Shown here one piece after another: positions 50,616 through 59,613 of a stretch of 64,000 bases of DNA (positions within the stretch are counted from its first letter, which is position 1; every line of letters starts with the position of its first letter). Position numbers and translations under genes: made by a program. The notes beneath the pieces are model-generated. The model made no database searches. It was not told the origin of the DNA and was given only the letters and a program-made list of their open reading frames with translations. The DNA is from Mycobacteriales bacterium (GTDB lineage: Bacteria; Actinomycetota; Actinomycetes; Mycobacteriales; SCTD01), in the NCBI GenBank assembly GCA_030447385.1, contig JAUJOY010000001.1, positions 559,529 to 623,528 on the forward strand, in the 5' to 3' direction.

Positions 50616-52940
50616 ATGGTCATGCAGGGGACGTTCGGGGCCTTGTCCTCCCGTTCCGGACGCAGCCGGTCGAAGGTCTCGCGCCGGCGGCGCCGGGCCC
50701 GGGTGATCTTCCGGACCCTCCTGGTCCTCATCCTGGCCCTCGTCGTGGGGGCCACCATGTTCGTGAAGGGCATCCTGGCCGCCCCGTTCGACCTCAAGGC
50801 CATCCCGCCCGCCCCTCGACCGGTCCTGCTGCTCGCTGCCGACGGCACGCAGTTCGGCTCGATCCGCCCGGCCGAGCGGCGCGAGATCATCGCGCCCGAG
50901 GACATCCCGCAGGTGATGCGCCAGGCGATCATCTCCGCGGAGGACGCCCGCTTCCTCGACCACGGCGGCGTCGACCCGATCGCGACGCTGCGGGCGGCCT
51001 ACAGGGACATCACCGACGGGCGCCGCCAGGGCGGCTCGACCATCACCCAGCAGTTCGTGAAGTACGCCTACGTCGGAGACGAGCGCACGCTCGGGCGCAA
51101 GGTGCGCGAGGCGGGGTTCGCCGTGCAGCTGGAGAGCCGCAAGAGCAAGGAGGAGATCCTCACCGACTACCTCAACGTGCTCTACCTGGGCAACAGCGCC
51201 TACGGCGTGCAGGCCGCCTCGAAGTACTACTTCGGCGTCAACGTCAAGGACCTGGCGAAGGACCCGGCCCGGCTGGACGCGCCGGACGACAAGGTCCTGG
51301 CCATCGCGCGGGCCTCGATGCTGGCCGGCATCGCGCCGGCGCCCTCCATCTGGAACCCGGTGGCGGACTTCCCGACCGCGCGCGAGCGCCAGAAGTACAC
51401 GCTCAACCAGATGGTGCTCAACAACCACATCACCCCGGTGCAGGCCAGCGCCGCCTTCAACCGCGAGGCGGCGGTCCGGCCGCTGCAGCAGACCGAGGCC
51501 GACCCGCCGAGCACCGCCCCCGAGTACGCCGACCTCGTGAAGGCACAGCTCAAGACGGCCTACAAGAACGACCCCGACCGCTTCGACCGGGGCGGCTTCC
51601 GGGTGCGGACCGCGCTCGACACCGACCTGCAGGACGCCGTCACCCGCGCGGTGCGCGAGGTGCTGCCCGCCCCGACCGACCCGCAGGCGGCGGTGGTGGC
51701 CATCGACATCACCAACGGCGACGTCAAGGCGCTGACCACCCTGCGCCGGGTCCCGGCCAAGGCCGGCCGGCCGGCGGTCGATGGCTACGAGCGCGGTGGG
51801 TTCAACCTGGCGACCAACGCCACCCGCTCGACCGGCTCCACCATCAAGCCGTTCACGCTCGCGGCCGCGCTCCAGAACGGCCTGTCCCTCGACACGACCC
51901 GGCCCGCGCCGGGCTGCGACACGATCCTGGACCGCAACGCGAAGGACGGTGTCTACCGCTACTGCAACGCTGCCGGCGAGAGCAGCGTGAGCCGGGGCAG
52001 CCTGACCCTGCAGTCCGCGCTGCAGCGCTCGGTCAACACCGTCTACGTCCCCCTCGCCATCGAGGTCGGCCGGGACAAGGTCAAGCAGGTGATGCTCGAC
52101 TCCGGTGTCGTCGCGAACCCGGACTTCGACACCCTGCCGAGCTCGTTCGGCCTCGGGACGACCGCGCTGGTGACCCCGCTGTCGATGGCCAACGCGTTCG
52201 GCACGCTGGTCAACCGCGGGCAGACCATGAGGCCGCGTTTCGTGCTCGAGACGCGCGAGGCCGAGGGGAAGGTCATCGAGAAGGCACCCGACCGGCCGGT
52301 CCCGGTACGCCGGGCGCTCCCGCCGGACGTGGCGGACAAGGTCGCCGAGGCCATGTCCGGTGTGACGGCCGACGCGGGCACGGCTCCCCGGGCGCGCCAG
52401 CCGTTCCCGGTGTTCGGCAAGACCGGGACGACCAACGACAGCACCAACGCCTGGTTCGTCGGATGCGCCCGGGCGCCGCAGAACCTGTGCATCGCGACCT
52501 GGATGGGTTACGAGGACCAGGACTGCGACGACATCGTGGGGACGTCCTGCGGCGGCATGAAGGACGCCGGGCTGCCGTCGGTGGCGGTGCGCGAGGGCTT
52601 CCCCCAGGTGTTCGGCGGGACGCTGCCGGCCATGGTGTTCACCCGCACCTTCCAGATCCTCGCCGAGATCCAGGCTGCCCGGCAGCTGCAGGCGGCGGGC
52701 CTGCCGCCGCCCGTGCCCACCCCCTCGGCCACCTCGTCCAGCGCGACCGTGACCGCGACGGGCGGCCCGCGCCGCAGCCCGCTGCCCCGCACGTCGACCA
52801 CGACGACCACGACGACGACCTCCGCTCCCGAGCCGGCAGCTCCCGGTCCCACGGCGGCCCAGATCGAGAGCCCGTCACCGCAGCCCTCACCCTCGCCGCC
52901 GCCCACCGCCGGCTCGCTGCTGCCCGGACGTCGCCCGTAG
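50616..52940 (+). CDS. Class A penicillin-binding protein (glycosyltransferase/transpeptidase)
   Basis: 774 residues. Basic N-terminus, one membrane anchor (TLLVLILALVVGATMFVKGI), GT51 domain with SAEDARFLDHGGVDP, RQGGSTITQQFVK and DYLNVLYLGNSAYGVQ, then transpeptidase with STIK (nucleophile Ser408), SVN and GKTGTTN. The tail is Pro/Ser/Thr-rich with a run of threonines and probably crosses the wall. It polymerises and cross-links peptidoglycan outside the membrane. Divergent from bldN. Leaderless -10 at 50604. Confidence 0.94.
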   Translation: MVMQGTFGALSSRSGRSRSKVSRRRRRARVIFRTLLVLILALVVGATMFVKGILAAPFDLKAIPPAPRPVLLLAADGTQFGSIRPAERREIIAPEDIPQVMRQAIISAEDARFLDHGGVDPIATLRAAYRDITDGRRQGGSTITQQFVKYAYVGDERTLGRKVREAGFAVQLESRKSKEEILTDYLNVLYLGNSAYGVQAASKYYFGVNVKDLAKDPARLDAPDDKVLAIARASMLAGIAPAPSIWNPVADFPTARERQKYTLNQMVLNNHITPVQASAAFNREAAVRPLQQTEADPPSTAPEYADLVKAQLKTAYKNDPDRFDRGGFRVRTALDTDLQDAVTRAVREVLPAPTDPQAAVVAIDITNGDVKALTTLRRVPAKAGRPAVDGYERGGFNLATNATRSTGSTIKPFTLAAALQNGLSLDTTRPAPGCDTILDRNAKDGVYRYCNAAGESSVSRGSLTLQSALQRSVNTVYVPLAIEVGRDKVKQVMLDSGVVANPDFDTLPSSFGLGTTALVTPLSMANAFGTLVNRGQTMRPRFVLETREAEGKVIEKAPDRPVPVRRALPPDVADKVAEAMSGVTADAGTAPRARQPFPVFGKTGTTNDSTNAWFVGCARAPQNLCIATWMGYEDQDCDDIVGTSCGGMKDAGLPSVAVREGFPQVFGGTLPAMVFTRTFQILAEIQAARQLQAAGLPPPVPTPSATSSSATVTATGGPRRSPLPRTSTTTTTTTTSAPEPAAPGPTAAQIESPSPQPSPSPPPTAGSLLPGRRP

Positions 52941-53065
52941 ACCGGGTCACGACCGCCGGGCAACCGTCCTGGCCGCGGCGCAGGTGCTTGCAACTGTGCA
53001 ACACTTCGGGGGCGGCGACGATCCGTGCGCGCCGCACCGCGCCCCTCACCGGAGGCTCAGCCGCC

Positions 53066-54649
53066 GTGACGACGACCGCCTCCCGCGGCAACCTCGCCGA
53101 TCTCGTGCGTCGCGCCGCAGAGAGCTCCCCCGACAAGCCGGCCTTCCTCTCCCAGTCCGGCGACCTGACGTGGGCCGAGGTGCAGGCGCGGGTGGATGCC
53201 GCCGCGGCGGGGCTGCGGGAGCTCGGCCTCACGCCCGGGCAGCGGGTCGGTCTGCAGCTGGGCAACACCCTCGACTTCCCCGTCGCCTACTTCGGGGCCC
53301 TGCGGGCCGGGCTGGTCGCCGTGCCGCTCAACACCGGCTACACCGCCGAGGAGCTGCGACACGTCCTCGGCGACAGCGGTGCCCGCGCGCTCGTGACGAC
53401 CCGCAGCGGTGCGCCGACCGCGCAGGCCCTGGCCGGCGAGCTGGACGAGCTCCGGCACGTCCTCGTGGTCGGGGGTGCCGTGGAGGGGGCGCAGGACTGG
53501 GACGCGCTGCTGGAGCGGGGCGCTGCCGCCGGACCGGCGCAGCCGCACGGCGCAGGCGAGGACCTGGCCGTGCTGCTCTACACCTCCGGCACCAGCGGCC
53601 GGCCCAAGGGGGCGATGCTCCCGCACCGCGCGCTGCTGGCCAACCTCGACCAGACCTCGCGCATGACGCCGCCGGTCCTGACCCCGGACGACGTCGTCCT
53701 GCTCGTGCTGCCGCTGTTCCACGTCTACGGCCTGTCGGCGGGCCTCGGGGCGGTGGTGGCGCACGCAGCCACGGCGGTGCTGCTCGAGCGCTTCGACCCC
53801 GCCGAGACGCTGGCCGAGATCCAGCGACGCCGGGTCACCAACGTGGTGGGCGCCCCGCCGATGTACGTCGCCTGGTCGATGCTCCCGCAGCTGGCCGAGG
53901 CCTTCTCGTCCGTACGCCTCGCGGTGTCCGGTTCCGCTCCGCTCCCGTCGGCGGTGCTCGCCAGGGTGCGGAACGTGACCGGCACGCAGATCTACGAGGG
54001 GTACGGCCTGACGGAGACGGCCCCCGTGCTGACCTCCACCCTCATGAGCGAGGTGCCCAAGCCCGACTCGATCGGCCGGCCCATCCCGGGCGTCGAGCTC
54101 CGGCTCCTCGACGAGGCGGGCTGCCCGGTCGAGGAGGGCGACCCCGCGGAGGTCTGCGTCCGGGGCGCCAACCTGTTCCAGGGCTACTGGCCCGACGCCT
54201 CCGGTGGTCCCGACGCCGACGGCTGGTTCCGCACCGGCGACGTCGCCTACGTCGACGAGGACGGCGACCTGCACCTGGTGGACCGGCTCCGGGAGATGGT
54301 TCTGGTCAGCGGGTTCAACGTCTATCCGCGTGAGGTCGAGGACGTCCTGGTGCGCCATCCCGAGGTGCGTGAGGCTGCGGTTATCGGGATCCCGCATCCC
54401 TACACGGGTGAGGCCGTCAAGGCACTGGTCGTGCGGGCTCCGGGATCGCGTCTGTCGGTAGAGGAGGTCCTCGCGCACTGCGCCGGCTCCCTGGCCCGCT
54501 TCAAGTGCCCGAGCGTGGTCACGTTCGTCGACGAGCTGCCACACGGCGCGACCGGCAAGGTGAGCAAGGGCCGGCTGCGCCAGGCGGGCGCGGCCTCGCG
54601 GTCCTCCGACACGGCGGCGGACAACTCAGGTGCAGCACACGCGTCCTGA
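53066..54649 (+). CDS. AMP-dependent long-chain fatty acyl-CoA ligase/synthetase
   Basis: 527 residues of the ANL superfamily. LLYTSGTSGRPKGAMLPHRA is the P-loop, EGYGLTETAPV the A5 motif, DGWFRTGDVAYVDEDGDLHL and DRLREMVLVSGFNVYPREVE the hinge, and HGATGKVSKG the catalytic Lys. Probably adenylates a fatty acid and makes the CoA thioester; chain length not known. GTG at 53066 with GGAGG 10 nt upstream. The glutaredoxin-like gene overlaps its 3' end by 20 nt. Confidence 0.88.
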   Translation: MTTTASRGNLADLVRRAAESSPDKPAFLSQSGDLTWAEVQARVDAAAAGLRELGLTPGQRVGLQLGNTLDFPVAYFGALRAGLVAVPLNTGYTAEELRHVLGDSGARALVTTRSGAPTAQALAGELDELRHVLVVGGAVEGAQDWDALLERGAAAGPAQPHGAGEDLAVLLYTSGTSGRPKGAMLPHRALLANLDQTSRMTPPVLTPDDVVLLVLPLFHVYGLSAGLGAVVAHAATAVLLERFDPAETLAEIQRRRVTNVVGAPPMYVAWSMLPQLAEAFSSVRLAVSGSAPLPSAVLARVRNVTGTQIYEGYGLTETAPVLTSTLMSEVPKPDSIGRPIPGVELRLLDEAGCPVEEGDPAEVCVRGANLFQGYWPDASGGPDADGWFRTGDVAYVDEDGDLHLVDRLREMVLVSGFNVYPREVEDVLVRHPEVREAAVIGIPHPYTGEAVKALVVRAPGSRLSVEEVLAHCAGSLARFKCPSVVTFVDELPHGATGKVSKGRLRQAGAASRSSDTAADNSGAAHAS

Positions 54650-54914
54650 CCGGGGCCGCCGGACCCGCCGCGGCGTACGCCCCACGCTCGTCACCTTCGT
54701 GACCCGAGCGGGCTGCCACCTGTGCAGCGAGGCCGAGCCGGTCGTGCAGCGGCTGGCGGGCGCCGCGGGCGTCCGCTACGAGGTGCGCGACGTCGACGCA
54801 GACCCGGCGGACCGGGCGCGGTGGAGCGACCACGTGCCCGTCGTGCTGCTCGACGGCGAGGAGCACTCCTACTGGTACGTCGATGAGGCCGCGTTGCGCA
54901 GCGCACTGCGCTGA
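54630..54914 (+). CDS. Glutaredoxin-like thioredoxin-fold protein (Rv0508-like)
   Basis: 94 residues: LVTFVTRAGCHLCSEAEPVV with the CxxC pair Cys29/Cys32, then YEVRDVDADPADRARWSDHV and PVVLLDGEEHSYWYVDEAAL. The cis-Pro before VVLLDG is in place. This DUF836/glutaredoxin family has no assigned substrate. GTG at 54630 starts inside the end of the acyl-CoA ligase gene. Followed by the rex promoter; same position as Rv0508 upstream of hemA in M. tuberculosis. Confidence 0.85.
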   Translation: MQHTRPDRGRRTRRGVRPTLVTFVTRAGCHLCSEAEPVVQRLAGAAGVRYEVRDVDADPADRARWSDHVPVVLLDGEEHSYWYVDEAALRSALR

Positions 54915-54940
54915 GCGTGCGCAGGCTCCCGTCGCCGACT

Positions 54941-54958
54941 TTGTGCATCTGTGCACAA
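54941..54958 (+). promoter_or_regulatory. Rex operator (ROP) overlapping the rex promoter -35
   Basis: TTGTGCA-TCTG-TGCACAA, 7-bp arms around 4 bp, 18 bp in all. It has the size and TTGTG...CACAA ends of the Streptomyces Rex site. TTGTGC (54941-54946) would be the -35 and TAGCCT (54964-54969) the -10, with 17 bp between, so Rex binding would block RNA polymerase. It lies 84 bp before the rex start. Confidence 0.85.
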
Positions 54959-55041
54959 GCGCGTAGCCTGTGGAGTGCGCGGTCCCCGGTGGACGCAGCC
55001 TGACCAGCCGCGGTGCGCGGCGACATCGGCAGGAGTAGGCA

Positions 55042-55782
55042 GTGACGCAGCAGGGCGCCCGGTCGTGCGCAGCGCAGGCGCTGCCCGCTGCCCGCCCGCG
55101 TGCGCAGGTCCCCGACGCCACGGTGGCCCGGCTGCCGGTCTACCTGCGCGCCCTGCGCGCTCTGGCTGACGACGGCCGCACGACGGTGAGCAGCGCGGCG
55201 CTGGCCGCCGCAGCCGGGGTCGCCTCTGCCCAGCTCCGGCGCGACCTGTCCCACCTCGGGTCCTACGGCACCCGCGGAGTGGGCTACGAGGTGCAGGAGC
55301 TGGTCCTCCACATCAGCCGTGAGCTCGGGCTCGGGCGCCGCTGGCCGGTGGTGCTGGTGGGCGTGGGCAATCTCGGGCTCGCGCTGGCGGGCTACGCCGG
55401 CTTCGACGAGCGGGGCTTCACCATCGACGCGCTGCTCGACGTCGACGAGACCCGGATCGGCCAGCACGTGGGGGACCAGGTCGTCCGGCACGTCGACGAG
55501 CTCGAGGACGTCGTCCGCTCGTTCGGCGTCTGCATCGGCGTCATCGCCACGCCGGGAACGGCGGCTCAGGACGTCTGCGACCGGATGGTCGGCGCGGGGG
55601 TGCGCAGCATCCTCAACTTCGCGCCGGTCGTGCTCCGGGTGCCGCCGCAGGTCGACGTCCGCAAGGTCGACCTGTCCAACGAGCTGCAGATCCTCAGCTT
55701 CCGCGAGCACCGCAAGACCGGGCTGCACCTCGTCGACGGCTCCGGCGCCGACGGCCCCCCGGCCGGGACGGTGCCGGCATGA
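55042..55782 (+). CDS. rex: Redox-sensing transcriptional repressor Rex
   Basis: 246 residues. Winged helix (ARLPVYLRALRALADDGRTT, then SSAALAAAAGVASAQLRRDL and SHLGSYGTRGVGYEV), Rossmann domain with VVLVGVGNLGLALAGYAGF, IGVIATPGTAAQDV, and the swapped C-terminal helix. Rex senses the NADH/NAD+ ratio and leaves DNA when NADH rises. GTG at 55042 with AGGAG upstream. It heads rex-hemA-hemC-hemD-hemB, all joined by stop-start overlaps, behind its own operator. Confidence 0.95.
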   Translation: MTQQGARSCAAQALPAARPRAQVPDATVARLPVYLRALRALADDGRTTVSSAALAAAAGVASAQLRRDLSHLGSYGTRGVGYEVQELVLHISRELGLGRRWPVVLVGVGNLGLALAGYAGFDERGFTIDALLDVDETRIGQHVGDQVVRHVDELEDVVRSFGVCIGVIATPGTAAQDVCDRMVGAGVRSILNFAPVVLRVPPQVDVRKVDLSNELQILSFREHRKTGLHLVDGSGADGPPAGTVPA

Positions 55783-57128
55783 GCGTCCTGGTCGTCGGGG
55801 TCTCCCACAAGAGTGCGCCCGTGTCGCTGCTGGAGCAGGTGACGCTCGGCGTCGGCACGGCCGACCTCGTGCTGGCCGACCTGCGCGCGGCCGGACCGAT
55901 CAGCGAGGCCGTCGTGGTGTCGACGTGCAACCGGGTCGAGGTCTACGCCGACACCGAGGGGTTCCACGCCGGCGTCGACGCGGTGAGCGACCTGCTCGTC
56001 CGGCTCTCCGGCGTGCCGCTCGACGAGCTCAAGCGGCACCTCTACGTGCACTGGGAGGGCCAGGCGGTCCTGCACCTGTTCCAGGTCGCCTCCGGGCTGG
56101 ACTCGATGGTGGTCGGGGAGTCGCAGATCCTCGGGCAGCTGCGCCGGGCCTACACCGCCGCCCGGGACTCCGGGGCCGGCCCGATCCTGCACGAGCTGTT
56201 CCAGACGGCGCTGCGGGTGGGCAAGCGCGCGCACAGCGAGACCGGCATCGACGGGGCGGGCCGATCCCTCGTCACCGTCGGGCTGGAGCGCGCGGTGGCG
56301 GCCGTCGGGCCGCTCGAAGGACGCAGCGTGCTCGTCGTGGGCGCGGGCTCGATGGGGGCCCTGACCGGGGCCACGCTGCGCCGGGCCGGCGTCGGCGAGA
56401 TCGTCGTCGCCAACCGCACGGCCGGCAACGCCAAGCGGCTGGCCGACCACCTCGACGGCACCGGCGTGGGTCTGGACGGGCTCGAGGCGGCGCTGCGCGG
56501 GGCGGACGTGGTGGTCTCCTCGACCGGGGCCACCGGCGTGGTCGTCCAGCGCGAGGTCGTGGCCCGGGCCGTGGCGGCGCGCAGCGGCCGCCCTCTCGCC
56601 CTGCTCGACCTCGCGCTGCCCCGCGACATCGACGCGTCGGTGCGCGACCTTCCCGGCGTGCACCTCATCGACCTGTCCTCCCTGCAGGAGCAGCTTGCCG
56701 CCACCGAGTCCGGCGCCGACGTCGAGGCCGTACGCGCGTTGGTGGCCACCGAGGTCGCGAGCTTCCTCGCCCTGCAGCGGGCTGCACGGGTCGCTCCGAC
56801 CGTCGTCGCACTGAGAAGCCGGGCCGACGAGGTCGTCTCCGCCGAGCTGGCCCGCCTGGCCACGCGCCTGCCCGGGCTGGATGCGCAGAGCACGGGTGAG
56901 GTGCAGGCCGCCGTGCGACGGGTCGTGTCGACCCTGCTGCACACGCCGACGGTGCGGGTCAAGGAGCTCACCGAGGCGCCGGACGGGCTGTCCTACGCGG
57001 AGGCGCTGCGCGAGCTGTTCGGGCTCGACCGGGCCGCGCCCGCCGCCGTCACGGCGACCGTCGTGGCACCGGCGGTCCACGACGAGGCCGGGCGGATCCG
57101 CCGGCTCGACGGCGAGGGCGCTCCGTGA
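55779..57128 (+). CDS. hemA: Glutamyl-tRNA reductase
   Basis: 449 residues. VGVSHKSAPVSLLEQV, VVSTCNRVEVYA (catalytic Cys50), LDSMVVGESQILGQLRRAY, LVVGAGSMGALTGATLRRAG for NADPH and LALPRDIDASV are the complete signature. It reduces charged glutamyl-tRNA to glutamate-1-semialdehyde, the first step of the C5 haem route. ATG overlaps the rex stop (ATGA). The partner HemL is encoded at 61858. Confidence 0.95.
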   Translation: MSVLVVGVSHKSAPVSLLEQVTLGVGTADLVLADLRAAGPISEAVVVSTCNRVEVYADTEGFHAGVDAVSDLLVRLSGVPLDELKRHLYVHWEGQAVLHLFQVASGLDSMVVGESQILGQLRRAYTAARDSGAGPILHELFQTALRVGKRAHSETGIDGAGRSLVTVGLERAVAAVGPLEGRSVLVVGAGSMGALTGATLRRAGVGEIVVANRTAGNAKRLADHLDGTGVGLDGLEAALRGADVVVSSTGATGVVVQREVVARAVAARSGRPLALLDLALPRDIDASVRDLPGVHLIDLSSLQEQLAATESGADVEAVRALVATEVASFLALQRAARVAPTVVALRSRADEVVSAELARLATRLPGLDAQSTGEVQAAVRRVVSTLLHTPTVRVKELTEAPDGLSYAEALRELFGLDRAAPAAVTATVVAPAVHDEAGRIRRLDGEGAP

Positions 57129-58054
57129 GCCCGGTCCCGCTGCGGCTCGGCACCCGGAGCAGCGCGCTCGCGCTGGCCCAGTCCGGTTCCGTCGCCGAGG
57201 GGCTGCGGGCGCTGGGCCGTGAGGTCACGCTCGTCCAGGTCCAGACCGCGGGTGACCTGTCCAGTGCGGCGATCGCCTCGATCGGCGGCACCGGCGTCTT
57301 CGTCACCGCGCTGCGCGACGCGCTGCTGTCCGGGGCCGTGGACCTGGCCGTGCACTCCTACAAGGACCTGCCCACGGCGCCGGCGGCCGGCCTCGTGATC
57401 GCGGCCATCCCGCCGCGCGAGGACCCGCGGGACGCGCTGGTCGCCCGCGACGGCTGCACGCTGGGCGAGCTGCCGGCGGGGGCGCGGATCGGCACCGGCT
57501 CACCACGGCGAACGGCGCAGCTGCTCGGTCTCGGGCTGGGCCTCGAGGTGGTGCCGGTGCGCGGCAACGTCGACACCCGCATCGCGAAGGTCCGCTCGGG
57601 GGAGCTCGACGCGGTGGTGCTCGCCCGGGCCGGGCTCGCCCGGCTGGGCCTGCTGGAGGAGGCCAGCGAGGTGATCGACCCGCTCACTGTGCTGCCCGCG
57701 CCGGCACAGGGCGCGCTCGCCGTGGAGTGCCGCGCCGACGACGTCGACCTCGTCACGCTGCTGCTGGCCCTGGACGACCCGACGAGCCGGACCGCCGTCA
57801 CCGCCGAGCGCTCGATGCTGCGGGCGCTCGAAGGCGGCTGCACCGCTCCGGTGGGAGCCTTCGCCGAGGTGGCCGAGGGTGACGACGGGCCCGAGATCTA
57901 CCTGCGCGGGGTCGTCGCTGCGCTCGACGGAACAGACGCGGTGCGCCTCTCAGCGACCGGTCCGACGTCCGACGCAGCGGGGGTGGGGAGCCGGCTCGCT
58001 GCCGAGCTGCTCGACCTCGGCGCCGCGGACCTGATGGGAGTGACGCGCGTATGA
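57125..58054 (+). CDS. hemC: Hydroxymethylbilane synthase (porphobilinogen deaminase)
   Basis: 309 residues. LRLGTRSSALALAQSGSVA, DLAVHSYKDLPTAPAAGLVI, RIGTGSPRRTAQLL, VPVRGNVDTRIAKVRSGELD and LEGGCTAPVGAFAE, where Cys239 carries the dipyrromethane cofactor. It joins four porphobilinogen units. GTG start overlapping the hemA stop, and its own stop overlaps hemD. Confidence 0.95.
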   Translation: MSPVPLRLGTRSSALALAQSGSVAEGLRALGREVTLVQVQTAGDLSSAAIASIGGTGVFVTALRDALLSGAVDLAVHSYKDLPTAPAAGLVIAAIPPREDPRDALVARDGCTLGELPAGARIGTGSPRRTAQLLGLGLGLEVVPVRGNVDTRIAKVRSGELDAVVLARAGLARLGLLEEASEVIDPLTVLPAPAQGALAVECRADDVDLVTLLLALDDPTSRTAVTAERSMLRALEGGCTAPVGAFAEVAEGDDGPEIYLRGVVAALDGTDAVRLSATGPTSDAAGVGSRLAAELLDLGAADLMGVTRV

Positions 58055-59613
58055 GCTCCAAGCCGCGGCAGGCCGCCGTCAACAAGCCCGCCGGACAGGT
58101 GGCTCTCGTGGGCACCGGCAGTGGGGAGCCGGGCCTGCTGGCCGTCCGGGCAGCCGCGCTTCTGGCCCAGGCCGACCTGATCCTTTCCGACTCCCGCTGC
58201 GGCGAAGCAGTCCTCGCAGGGGTGCGGCAGGGGGCGGAGGTCGTACGCGTCGAGCCGGGGGAGATGCACGGGCCCGCCCTCGTCAGCGCCAGCAAGGAGG
58301 GGCGGACGGTGGTCCGGCTGCTTCCGGGTGACCCGTTCCTGCACCCGGAGGGGGCCAAGGAGGCCGAGGCGGTGCTTCGCGCCAAGCAGCGGCTCGAGAT
58401 CGTTCCGGGCCTGCCCGCGGCCGTGGCCGTCCCCGCCTACGCGGGGGTGCCCGTCGGCCTGCCCCGCACGGTCGCCCGCATCGACGACGGCACCGACTGG
58501 CGGGCCCTGGCCGGCTCGGCCGGCACCCTCGTCCTGCTCGGCAGCGCCAGCGACGTCGCGAAGTCCGCGGCCGCACTGGTCGAGCACGGCCGCAAGCCCT
58601 CCGAGGCGGTGTGCGTGACCGTCGGCGGGACCACCGCCGAGCAGCGCTCGGTGCTCTCGACGCTGGACGCGGTCGACGGCGCGGTCACCTCCGCGGAGCT
58701 GTCCGGCGACGCGGTCGTCGTCGTGGGCACTGCGGTGAAGAAGGCCGCCCGGCTGTCGTGGTTCGAGAGCCGCCCGCTGTACGGCTGGCGGGTCCTCGTT
58801 CCCCGCACCCGCGACCAGGCCGGCGCGCTGTCGGCCCAGCTCCGCTCGTACGGCGCCGTGCCGGTCGAGGTGCCGACGATCGCCGTCGAGCCGCCGCGCA
58901 CCTCCGCGCCGATGGAGCGGGCGGTCAAGGGCCTGGTCGACGGCCGCTACAGCTGGGTCGCGTTCACCTCCACCAACGCCGTGAAGGCGGTACGCGAGAA
59001 GCTCGAGGAGTTCGGGCTGGACGCGCGGGCCTTCGCGGGCGTGCGCGTCGCGGCGGTCGGCGAGACGACGGCGCGGGCGCTCACCGAGTTCGGGATCCGG
59101 CCGGACCTCGTGCCGACCGGGCAGCAGTCCGGCGAGGGCCTGCTCGCGGTCTGGGACACCTGCGACGACCCGGTCGACCGGGTGCTGCTCCCGCGCGCCG
59201 ACATCGCCACCGACACCCTCGTCGCCGGTCTGAAGGAGCTGGGCTGGCAGGTCGACGACGTGACGGCCTACCGGACGGTCCGCGCGGCTCCCCCGCCGGC
59301 CGAGACGCGGGAGGCGCTCAAGGGCGGCGGGTTCGACGCGGTGCTGTTCACCTCCTCCTCCACGGTGCGCAACCTCGTCGGCATCGCCGGCAAGCCGCAC
59401 GACACCACCGTGCTGGCCTGCATCGGCCCGGCCACCGACGCCACCGCACGCGAGCTGGGCCTGCGGGTGGACGTGCTGGCCCCGACTCCGGAGGTGGGCG
59501 CGCTGGTCGAGGCGCTGGCCGCCTTCGCGGCCCGGCGCCGCGCGACGACGGACGTGCTGCCGAGCGCAGCCCACCGTCGCAAGGTCGCGCGGGCGGCGGC
59601 CGCGGTCCGGTGA
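58051..59613 (+). CDS. hemD: Uroporphyrinogen-III synthase fused to SUMT-like methyltransferase domain
   Basis: 520 residues. The N-terminal ~245 residues follow the tetrapyrrole methylase fold: VALVGTGSGEPGLLAVRAA in place of VGAGPGDPGLLT, VRLLPGDPFLH, and LPAAVAVPAYAGVPVGLPRT in place of the usual ...GVPLTHR. The C-terminal half (~255-500) is uroporphyrinogen-III synthase with VLVPRTRDQAGALSAQLRSY, WVAFTSTNAVKAVREKLEEF, VAAVGETTARAL and VLACIGPATDATARELG. The synthase looks complete; the methylase domain has altered SAM and substrate loops and may be inactive. Actinobacterial CobA-HemD fusions are common. ATG overlaps hemC. Confidence 0.9.
   Translation: MSSKPRQAAVNKPAGQVALVGTGSGEPGLLAVRAAALLAQADLILSDSRCGEAVLAGVRQGAEVVRVEPGEMHGPALVSASKEGRTVVRLLPGDPFLHPEGAKEAEAVLRAKQRLEIVPGLPAAVAVPAYAGVPVGLPRTVARIDDGTDWRALAGSAGTLVLLGSASDVAKSAAALVEHGRKPSEAVCVTVGGTTAEQRSVLSTLDAVDGAVTSAELSGDAVVVVGTAVKKAARLSWFESRPLYGWRVLVPRTRDQAGALSAQLRSYGAVPVEVPTIAVEPPRTSAPMERAVKGLVDGRYSWVAFTSTNAVKAVREKLEEFGLDARAFAGVRVAAVGETTARALTEFGIRPDLVPTGQQSGEGLLAVWDTCDDPVDRVLLPRADIATDTLVAGLKELGWQVDDVTAYRTVRAAPPPAETREALKGGGFDAVLFTSSSTVRNLVGIAGKPHDTTVLACIGPATDATARELGLRVDVLAPTPEVGALVEALAAFAARRRATTDVLPSAAHRRKVARAAAAVR

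Noticed and set aside
50508..51428. Minus-strand frame opposite the penicillin-binding protein
   Set aside because: Antisense to strong GT51 motifs; composition is noise.
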